Shown: piece after piece, positions 56,033-64,000 of the stretch
Position numbering within the stretch: position 1 is the first letter of the stretch
How the letters are laid out: every line of letters starts with the position of its first letter
Assembly: GCA_030295235.1 (NCBI GenBank)
Contig: AP026142.1
Coordinates: 62,001-126,000, forward strand
Direction: 5' to 3'
DNA length: 64,000 bases
DNA from: Fistulifera solaris
Taxonomy: Eukaryota; Bacillariophyta; Bacillariophyceae; Naviculales; Stauroneidaceae
Notes under the pieces: generated by a model
Told to the model about the DNA's origin: nothing
Databases searched by the model: none
Seen by the model: only the letters and a program-made list of their open reading frames with translations
Position numbers and translations under genes: made by a program

Positions 56033-57944
56033 ATGAATAGAAGCATTGAAGACCTTTCTCCAACGACGACTCAAGAAAACGCGTCGTTGCTGTCTCTTCA
56101 CGACGACGCGCTCATGACAGTTTTGCTGCGCACACGAGCCAGCGACCATGCGAATTTGAGACGCTCCTGCAAGCGCATTCGTGATATGATCGACTCGTTT
56201 CAATTTCGAAAGGAGAGAGGTGTGCAAGGTTTCGCGGAAGTTGACGTCGACTTGCTCTCTGGTTATGAGCAATATCAACAGTCGAAGATGGGAGAGGATC
56301 CTTCTAGTGACGACGACGAAAGTCTCGGTAGAAATTACGACGAACTTGGCTACATTTGCGAGTACAATGATTACTCATTCGAGACGGATTGCTTTCGAGT
56401 TTATGTGGATGGCCGCCCGTTGCATAAAATCGAGAAACGGGAAGAGTTTAAAATGCATGTACGGCTGTTGCCGCTTTGTGCCCCATTTTGGGAACTAAGT
56501 GATTGCTACAATCAAACCCTCTACGATCTGGGAACCTCATTATTTACGGACAAAGGCAAGCCCACGGTGGTATCGATCAAGAACGCACTAAATTGCGATG
56601 ACTTTAGTGCTTCGCAAAATCTTTTGTATATTCAGGACTTTGTGCTTCCTTTCGAGTACCGGTTTATTGAGTCCACCGTGGGACCTTGGCTTATCAGAAT
56701 AATCCTGCAGCTCTTCCAACACTTATACACGGTCAGCATGTACGTTCCGTATAGAGAGACGCCAATTTACAAAAGTGGAAGCTGAAGCCGAGAAAGGCCA
56801 ACGTTTCGTCTTCGCCGATGAAAAGACGGATGCAGATCTCCAAGCTGAAGAAGAGCGTCAAGTGCGAAATGAACTTTTTGAGCACCAAGATATGCGACAG
56901 TTCTTTAGGGCTGGGTTCCATCAGGTAAACGACCGGTCAATCGTAGAGACGTCTGGCTACAGCTATGTTTTTGCAATACCTCAAGTCATGAACCAGCCGA
57001 TTCTATCGTTAGAGGAAGCTATGAAAATACCTATTGCACGCCAAAACGCCCACGCGACCAGAACCAAGAGGCTTGGCAAGGGATCTTTGGCTTCTCGTGA
57101 AACGGCAAACCATTGAATGGAATGATATGATCAAAAAATCAGACGATCTACGCGTTCCATTTATTGAAAAGCCTTTTTCGCTAGAAGATATAATGAGGTC
57201 AAAGAGGATGTGCAACAGCTGAAAGATCAAGAGGACGAGATTAACATATCTATACAGCAGCGTAATCGGGAGGGTAGGGACGCTGGCGAACTGGAGGAGC
57301 TTAGGGAAAAAGTGCGTGTAGAGCGTTTCGAGCTTGAAGAGAACACCGATGAGGTCTGTCGTATATTGCAAGATGCACATGAGAAGGCGTTGGGTGAAAT
57401 GGAGGCCAAATTTAAAACTTGGCGGGAGGAACATCGAATTGAAGTAAAGGCTATCATTGAGAAGTCGAAAAATCCCCTGCAACTATTTTGCGACTCCGAT
57501 GCGATTCATATTGCCGCAGCTGGGAAGAATTTGCAGCTAGTGCGATTACTTCTCGACTTTGTACCAGGGGCTGACAAAGCAAAGGTTATGAACGCACTTG
57601 ATCGCACAGGCCTAACTCCTCTTATGGTATTGGCAGACGTCGCACCTAGTACTAATTTGATCGAATGTCGACAAACAATGGAGACTTTTATCAATATGGG
57701 AGCAGATACAAATGCTGCTCATGCTATTAACGGTCTATCCGCATTTGGACACTTTCGCGACAGCAATAAGCGAGCGGAGAGGTCTCGCATCCTTTGGGGC
57801 TATCCAGAACTGTCCGTGGAACTCAAAGAAGAAGTTTCTCGAATTGAGGCGCTTCTACGCCCTGCCGATGGCCCAACCCCTGCTGACGAAGCTATATTTG
57901 AAACGAAGGAGTCAGATTCGGATGACGACGAATCTGATTACTGA
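56033..57944 (+). CDS. F-box/ankyrin protein, copy 2 (best preserved, frame breaks)
   Basis: An N-terminal F-box-like region (LSLHDDALMTVLLRTRASDH, SCKRIRDMID) with the same middle domain as copy 1. After frame changes near 56770 there is an acidic helical segment (DADLQAEEERQVRNEL, RQFFRAGFHQVND), then after further changes near 57110 and 57200 a coiled coil (ELEELREKVRVERFELEENTDE) and two or more ankyrin repeats (DAIHIAAAGKNLQLVRLLLDFVP, NALDRTGLTPLMVLADVAP, GADTNAAHAINGLSAF). The end is acidic. A missing C in the GACGCCAATTT near 56760 would account for the first change. F-box proteins recruit substrates to SCF ubiquitin ligases, with ankyrin repeats as the likely substrate-binding part (family knowledge). 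About 630 residues. Confidence 0.72.
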
Positions 57945-58050
57945 AAAGAATATATCCTGCCGATGGCCCAACCCCTGCCGACGAAGCTGTATTCGAAACG
58001 AAGGAGTCAGATTTGGATGACGACGAATCTGATTACTGAAAAGAATATAT
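57861..58050. repeat. 95-bp direct tandem duplication at the end of copy 2
   Basis: Two adjacent 95-bp units, 57861-57955 and 57956-58050, differ at only a few positions. The first encodes the last residues and stop of copy 2; the second lies after the stop. Confidence 0.85.
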
Positions 58051-58325
58051 CGACTTCGGTTTTTAGTTTCTGCTCGGTTGTTATTATCTGAAATCATTCT
58101 ACATTATAAAGAACACTTTCTACTAGATGTACGTCGTACGAGTAATAAAGCCTTTGACTCTCACCGTGATCAACTCGCATGACTGGTTTTAGTCACGAGA
58201 CAAGCTCAAAATTATAAGATCGCGCATCCGATCGTTGCAAAAATTATTTGCAGTCAACAACACACAATTTCTCATGTCACGAATATAGAAGCGTTTGCTG
58301 CATTCTATCTAACTAATTCAGCAAT

Positions 58326-59190
58326 ATGAAACGACACATTGAAGACCTGACTCTTCCTACGGCGAACGGCGCATCCTTGCTGCCCCTTGATGACGACGCT
58401 TTCATGGTAGTTCTGCTGCGTACACGCGCCAGCGATCATCCTAATTTGCGACTCTCTTGTAAGCGCATTCGTGATGTCATCGACCCGTTTCAATATCGAA
58501 AAGAGCGCAGTGTGCAAGGTTTTGCGGAAGTTCAGGTAGAACTATTATCGCCGTTTGAGCAGTAACAACAGGTGAAGAAATCATCGATGGGGAGGATCCT
58601 CCCTCCGAAGAAGACGCTTACTTCTGTGATCACTACGTTGAGCTGGGCTATATCTATGAGTACGAAGACTATTCTTTCGAAAAGGACTTTTTTCGAGTGT
58701 TTGTGGACGGCCGTCCGCTGCACAAGCTTAAGACAGACGACTTCCAGTTGCATGTCCGGATCCTGCCGCTTCAGTCTCCCTTCTGGAGCGCGCATGATTG
58801 CTACAATTTAGAGCTCTGTGATCTCGGAATATCCTTGTTTTACGAATAGTGGTGATCCAAAGGTAGATTCGCTCAAAGGTACCATTGATTCTGAGTTTGG
58901 GCCTTTCTACATGCTCTATCTCGAGGGACTTAATGTTGCCAAACGAATACCGATCTCTCGCGTCCACCGTCGGGCCAAATCTCATCAAAAGCCTGCTGTG
59001 AAATTTTTGTGGATGGTATTCGATTGCCCTCGACATCCCCCATAAAGATGCACAGTTCACAAAGGAAGAGGCTGACGCTAGGAGGTATAGGGAAAACTTC
59101 ACCTTTCGCGACGAGGATGAAAGAACAGATGAAGAAATTCAGACTCCTTTGCGTCGAATGTCGAATACTACTACGAGTATCACTTAATTT
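58326..59190 (+). pseudogene. F-box/ankyrin gene, copy 3 (truncated)
   Basis: The F-box part is open to a stop at 58563-58565 (MKRHIEDL, LLPLDDDAFMVVLLRTRASDHPNLRLSCKRIRDVIDPF). The middle domain continues in another frame (YEDYSFEKDFFRVFVDGRPLHKLKTDDFQLHV, RILPLQSPFW) and then ends. A third piece (KEEADARRYRENFTFRDEDERTDEEIQ, about 59060-59150) matches the helical segment of copy 2. The coiled coil and ankyrin repeats are absent. It is a decayed third copy in the tandem array. Confidence 0.75.
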
Positions 59191-60160
59191 TCCTTTTCGC
59201 TACCATAGCTATTGTTCAATTCACCGAGAGGCATTAAATGGAAAAAACGACAATGCACTTCTTGAGCTGGCGAGGGCGTGTCATCGGGAAACATCACGCT
59301 GCTGCTGTTAACCGTCGTGCGCGCGTTGACGTTGACAAGAATTCAAGTATCATGACGTTCGTTCTGTCCGTTTCCATCACGTGATACGAATTGATTGGTA
59401 AAGATCGTTTACACTCCGAGACAAATCGTGCTTTAAGCGACGAAGCGCAAGGACACAAAGCTGGAAATCATTTCCTTATTATCGCAGTTCCTGTCTGCAG
59501 CGAAGAGTGTCGACATGACGACGAACAAACTTACGATCTTTCGTTCATGTGTTCTGATATGGATCAGCATATATCCTGGGTGCTGGAATTTTGGAAGGCA
59601 AGAAGTTTCGAAGTTATACAAGTCCCTAAGGATTCCTACAAAATAACGATCCAGAGACCATTGAAAATCGACTGAAAAGTGTGGAGTAAGAACGGTCAAA
59701 CCTGGCGATCCAATAAACTGTGCTTGTTAGGATCTATTAGCCGGGAAAATTTGATTGTGGCGTTAACCTATTAGCTTATAGTCATGTAAGAGAGTCACTG
59801 CGTTTATTTATAGGAGAAGAAGCAAGTCGCCAAGAAGCAATTGATTGCAGATGAATTCAAACATATTGGCATTGTTTTTCCAAGTTTAGTCCCTCATCCT
59901 GAATCATAAAAATAACACGACAAGTCGACGGATGCTCCTCCTCGAAGTATGGTGCTGGATCTCTTCGGACTACTGGTACTTGTTCTACGAAGCTTCTTGG
60001 CTCGCTGCTGAGGTCAAACACGACTCACTCTAGAGAGACTTATAAATTCGGGAAAATCAAATTAGTGTTGAAAATGGGTTTAAGAACGAGCAGCTCATCG
60101 TTCGCCTTTTACCACTACACGAAAATGTCGTGAAAATTCTTGCAGAACATTATTTAAGTT
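59191..60160. other. Region without a clear gene
   Basis: An open frame of 94 codons at 59391-59675 has no family match. Its end (ISWVLEFWKARSFEVIQVPKDSYKITI) faintly resembles the spacing of the BTB family C-terminal motif, but not enough to call. Nothing else is seen. Confidence 0.3.
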
Positions 60161-62740
60161 TTACGTTTGCTCAGACTCTATAATAAAGAGTAACGAGGCA
60201 AGATCTATATTGCCAGGAACATTTGACCGTGCTCTATGATTCCGTGCTATTTGTGTCCGAGCAGGTGTTTGTGTTTGTCGTCGCTGGCGTACTTGTGTAT
60301 TGGTGATGCAAATCTGGCTTGATCCCCTTCTTCTATTTGTAACGGTTGCTGCAGTCACTGATGTGGTGTCTGCATCACTATTTGCTGATTGTGTTCGCCG
60401 TCTTTGCCTGGGACGGCCGAGAAATGCCATTACGAAGTATCTGTGCTACTTTCTTCACCGGCTGGAGTGCCGTGCTCGCCTTGATCCTGTCCTTCTATTG
60501 GAAGCATCCTGTGGTGTTTCACTGACGTTGTGGTCTTCTTCGGCTTCTACAGCTGGTGCATTTTTCCTTGCATTCTTCAACTTTTGAACGGCTTTCAATG
60601 TTGTGGTCCAGGCTTCCTGGCCAAACCCAAATTCTTTGCCACCGTCTCAAAAGCCTCCTGCATGTTCAACTCTGAAATAGTTTCAAAACCAAATTTCCGC
60701 GCTTCGGCCTCAATAAATTGACAGAGAATTTTCATGTCGCTTGCCGTCCTTTGGGATTCCCGTCTCTTTCCTTTTCGGTTGGCTTGCAAACGAGACGATC
60801 TGTTACATTCACCCGCTGATCGCTGTTTTTCATCAAGGAACTTGTAGGATTTTTGTGCTTACGTTCTTTAATGCAGGAATATTTTGTTCTCTATTTGGAG
60901 TATTCCATTGCACCCACAAATCCAATGTGTTTGATCTTGGAAATTCAAAGTCGATGGGCAACTCAGTTGATGAGAATGCGTTACCATTGGTAGGCTCTTC
61001 AACGTACATTCCACGAAGGGGATTCTGTTGAAAAGATTCGACCAAACGCTCTAGTTGCAATGTTAGTCTATCAAAAACCTCGGAGCGTGTACTATCCGAA
61101 GCTCGCTGTATAAGCTCCATCAGGGCGTTCTTCAGTTAATTCACCGCCACCAATTCGTCGAGTCTCAAAATAATCAGTCACGCCTTTCATCACCTTTTCA
61201 AATATCCTTTCAGCAATCGATCCTAGCTGGTCCTTGATTTCAGCTAGATCCACTAGCTCCTTCACATGAGGGGGTACTCCAGATATGTGATTTGTTGTAT
61301 CCCAGGCTTTATGAGTCTTTAAAGCAGCCAGACCATGTTCCATGAGGTTGTAATCGCGGAAGATAGCAATAGATTTTCTTGCTGGATGATTTGCCTCAAA
61401 TCGCGCTTAACATAATCGTGGTGGTGAATCATGCTTGCAAGACAACGTTGTAGAATCTTTTGCATGCCGTTGATATGATGGAAGCAAGGAAACACTTTCT
61501 TAACACAGTTTGCCATCCATTCATTGTCAACAACTTCTGGGCAAAAGTACGCAGGTGACGATGCAAAGTCACTAGACATCAAATTTAAGAGAGAAAGACA
61601 CCGTAACAAATTCATCTCCAGCGTTGTAGTTGCTGGAAATAGATATCCAACACCTTGCCAGTACTCCAACCGCATCGGTGGCATATTGCTACTGGAGATG
61701 GCCCACCTGGCAGCGATCCCAAATAAGTAGCTGCGCCTTTTCGGAGAGAATGTAAGCCAATGTCGGAGATGGAAGCATATCCCATAGCTATGACTTCATC
61801 TTCGTGAAGCTCAAGTACCTCCTGAAGCTTACGGCTGACGCGTTTTGTTGTACTATCGGAAGTCCCCGGGAACAATCGATAGCCAGCTTCTTGCACCGTG
61901 GTAAAGTTTGTTGCTAGATAGAGACCAAGCAAGAACGTGAAGTCAATGTCGGGCTCATTGATGTTGGAATACAGATTTCTTTTAACTTGCTTTTCTGCTC
62001 CAGTTACATCTGTCTTTGTGTGCTTGAAGTTTATCTGCATTGCATCGAACTTTGTCCAGGACAAGTGACTAAGCTTCAATTTTGCCGTATTGTTACTGCG
62101 GCAAGCAAGATTCCATGTGAGACAAATGAAACAAGCAGCAAGCAAGCTGTCAACTGATGCATATTCTAGCAGCCATTTGAGGATTGAACGGTACAGCTCG
62201 GTGGATATAGCCTCCTTGCCTTCATTGAGCTCATCACGGTCGTCTTCCTCATCATCGCTACTGTCGCCATTTCCATCTTCATTCTCGTCTTCATTCTGAG
62301 GACTCCTATTACTCCGCTTCCTTCCAAATCCCTTCCAATAGTTTCCAATGCGCTGCTTGTACTCCTCCGTGGGACCCCGTCCATTATGACAACGTAACAA
62401 ATGAAAGATGGCAGAGCGTTTTCCCTTGTAGGATGATCGTGAAAGCGCTTTCCCAGTTTGCTGATTGGCCCCCGATGCAATGTACTTCATAACAAGGCCA
62501 GGAGTAATGTTCTCTTCAATAACAAGAGGACTGTTTCTGGCATTGCGAATCAGATTCATATAAACAGCTTTCACCCGAGCTCTATGTTTCTTCTTGCTCT
62601 CGCCTTCATTGGGATCTCGACAATCTTTAACTGTTTCTTTAGCAAGTTCCGTCAAAAGCTCCGATGTCTCGTCAACATTTTGCACAGCACACCAGTTGAT
62701 GAAGTGTATGATGCCATTACAATAGGAACTAAAGACGTTT
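60161..62740 (-). CDS. Tyrosine-recombinase transposase, Crypton-like, with frame breaks
   Basis: The N-terminal DNA-binding half is followed by the recombinase core. Visible catalytic features are an Arg in NLACRSNNTAKLKLSHL, HSLRKGAATYL (the HxxR pair) and a nucleophile Tyr in GKVLDIYF. After the Tyr comes AGDEFV in another frame, and then RCLSLLNLMSSDF and SPAYF, typical of protist Crypton-like proteins. Further frames towards 60161 give ISGVPPHVKELVDL, FEFPRSNTLDLWVQW and a basic C-terminus. At least five frame changes in all. The N-terminus likely starts left of 62685, since FENVFSSYCNGIIHFINWC is open upstream in the same frame. Crypton recombinases cut and rejoin DNA without terminal inverted repeats (family knowledge). 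Confidence 0.72.
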
Positions 62741-63438
62741 TCGAAACAATCCCATCATCCATCTGCTGTAGTGACATTGGTCGTTGCAAGGACCACGCGG
62801 CCTGCAACGACATTTGCTTGTACTGGTACGTTTTGAGCTGACATGATGAGGTTTCTGTTGGTTATGGTAGTAACAATTCTTGGAATAAAAGGCTGTAATT
62901 GTCATTTGCACCATTGTTGTGGGCTCAGCTGTGGGTGCTTTTGCGGTTCGGATTTTTGCCAAGTAAGAACTTGTCACTCCTGTAGAAAAGCTACCAGCCA
63001 AAATTTGTCCGGCAATTGTCTCAAGTTTGCCGACGATTGATTCTCTACAAAAAGACACGTTGCACTTGTACGAAAAATGATCTGAAGATGTTTTACCATT
63101 ATCGACGATTGCCGGACAAGCGGTCCGCAAACAGACGGGTACGTATGTAGAAAGTCTACTAGAAACAAGTTGAGTAGCGCACCGCGACCCAATTTGTCCG
63201 GCATTTGTCAATTAACCTTCGTTCATCTATCTGACATATTTGGTACCGCTACGCTACATAGACGCGCTGTAGATAAGCTCTGAAAAATCATGCCGACAAA
63301 CCAAAAAACGGATAAGACGCGAAAAGTCCGCTTTCGTTTGTTCGTTGACGTAGATACGAGTTTGCGGGAAACGAACATAAATGTTCACAACAATTATTCA
63401 TTCCCTTTTATATCTTTGCCTTGCAAAAACGAGTATCT
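62741..63438. other. Region between the recombinase and the last BTB gene
   Basis: No gene supported. It holds three copies of a 16-bp motif (63005, 63104, 63194) listed separately. Confidence 0.4.
63005..63209. repeat. Three copies of a 16-bp motif upstream of the recombinase gene
   Basis: TTGTCCGGCAATTGTC at 63005-63020, its near-perfect inverse GACGATTGCCGGACAA at 63104-63119 (15 of 16 match), and TTGTCCGGCATTTGTC at 63194-63209 (one mismatch to the first). They lie beyond the N-terminal end of the tyrosine-recombinase gene. Confidence 0.75.
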
Positions 63439-64000
63439 ATGTCGAGTTCACAAGACGAAACCTCTCCGATGAAACGCCATAAAGTCGCTAAAAGCGATGC
63501 GGGAGGTACGAAAACAAGCAATGCTTCTCCTAAATCGTATCTCGCCAATGCCAGTTCACCCACCGGCGTATCAGCTCCAATCGTTCAGCTGAATGTAGGA
63601 GGTACACTTTACAAAGTATCACTCGACACGCTGATGCGATTTGAGGATTCGATGCTAGCAAATCTCGTTTCGGGAAAGTGGAAAGAAGGTAAAGGTGACG
63701 ACGAAATCTTTATTGATCGCAATGGCCGACGTTTCGAATGGGTACTTGATTACTTGCGCTCGGATCGAGTGTATGTACCATCTTTATCTGATCAATCTGC
63801 ATTGAAAGATGAGTTTGACTTTTTCGGTATCGATGCTGATATGAGCAAAGTTTCGGTCATGGACGACTATTCTTCAATTAAGCAACTTACGAAAGAGATC
63901 AAGGAGCATAAAGGGATCATTGAGCATAAAAAGAAGAAGATAGCTGCCATGAAAGAGTCGTATAAGCTGGCTGGAAGATTTGCGAATGCTGTAGACCGTC
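63439..64000 (+). CDS. BTB/T1 (KCTD-like) protein 10 (runs off the window)
   Basis: Starts at the ATG at 63439 and is open to the window end (187 codons). The N-terminal extension holds a basic stretch (PMKRHKVAK) that could act as a nuclear signal (inference). The BTB core is IVQLNVGGTLYKVSLDTLMRFEDSML, EIFIDRNGRRFEWVLDYLR, VYVPSLS, DEFDFFGIDADMSKVS; here the usual VSR is VSL and EGSML is EDSML. The coiled-coil region is QLTKEIKEHKGIIEHKKKKIAAMKESYKLA. The C-terminal motif lies outside the window. It is closest to the gene at 51738. No break. Confidence 0.88.
   Translation, partial: MSSSQDETSPMKRHKVAKSDAGGTKTSNASPKSYLANASSPTGVSAPIVQLNVGGTLYKVSLDTLMRFEDSMLANLVSGKWKEGKGDDEIFIDRNGRRFEWVLDYLRSDRVYVPSLSDQSALKDEFDFFGIDADMSKVSVMDDYSSIKQLTKEIKEHKGIIEHKKKKIAAMKESYKLAGRFANAVDR

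Noticed and set aside
62729-63211. 160-codon minus-strand frame upstream of the recombinase
   Set aside because: It runs through the 16-bp repeats, has no domain pattern, and overlaps the more likely N-terminal extension of the recombinase.

Overview
The window looks like nuclear DNA of a unicellular eukaryote, most likely a diatom or a related stramenopile (inference). The signs are nucleus-type genes (RPS2, HGH1, CTF8, a TBC-domain protein, calmodulin), few and short GT-AG introns (about 65-240 bp), a Ty1/copia element of the kind common in diatoms, a Crypton-like tyrosine-recombinase gene, and an LRR protein with one N-proximal membrane span. No rRNA, tRNA or CRISPR array was seen.

Layout. 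Bases 1-27.5 kb are a gene-dense housekeeping region: end of a folylpolyglutamate-synthase-like gene, sulfotransferase, mitochondrial GrpE, calmodulin-like protein (-), CDF metal transporter (-), a tandem pair of four-span membrane proteins (-), HGH1, a small hypothetical (-), CTF8, RPS2 (-), a TBC1D20/Gyp8-like RabGAP, a possible coiled-coil gene, a large unrecognised protein, the first BTB gene, a U32 peptidase and a DUF3605 protein (-). Bases 21.9-64 kb are an accessory, repeat-rich region. It holds ten BTB/T1 (KCTD-like) genes, all on the + strand, with at least four broken relatives, at least eight copies of a fold-back intergenic element, an LRR membrane protein (-), a 5.3-kb copia retrotransposon (-), three tandem copies of an F-box/ankyrin gene, and a tyrosine-recombinase element (-).

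How it fits together. BTB and F-box proteins are both substrate adaptors of cullin ubiquitin ligases, so the right two thirds may be a fast-evolving adaptor cluster spread by tandem duplication (inference). The BTB proteins have no membrane spans. Most carry a coiled coil and all share an unnamed C-terminal motif of the form LLxxCLLSRGLxV.

Sequence quality matters here. Many otherwise good genes have one-base frame breaks, usually in homopolymer runs. The two copia LTRs appear identical except for three homopolymer-length differences. This points to assembly errors more than to gene death, so most broken housekeeping genes are annotated as genes with frame breaks.
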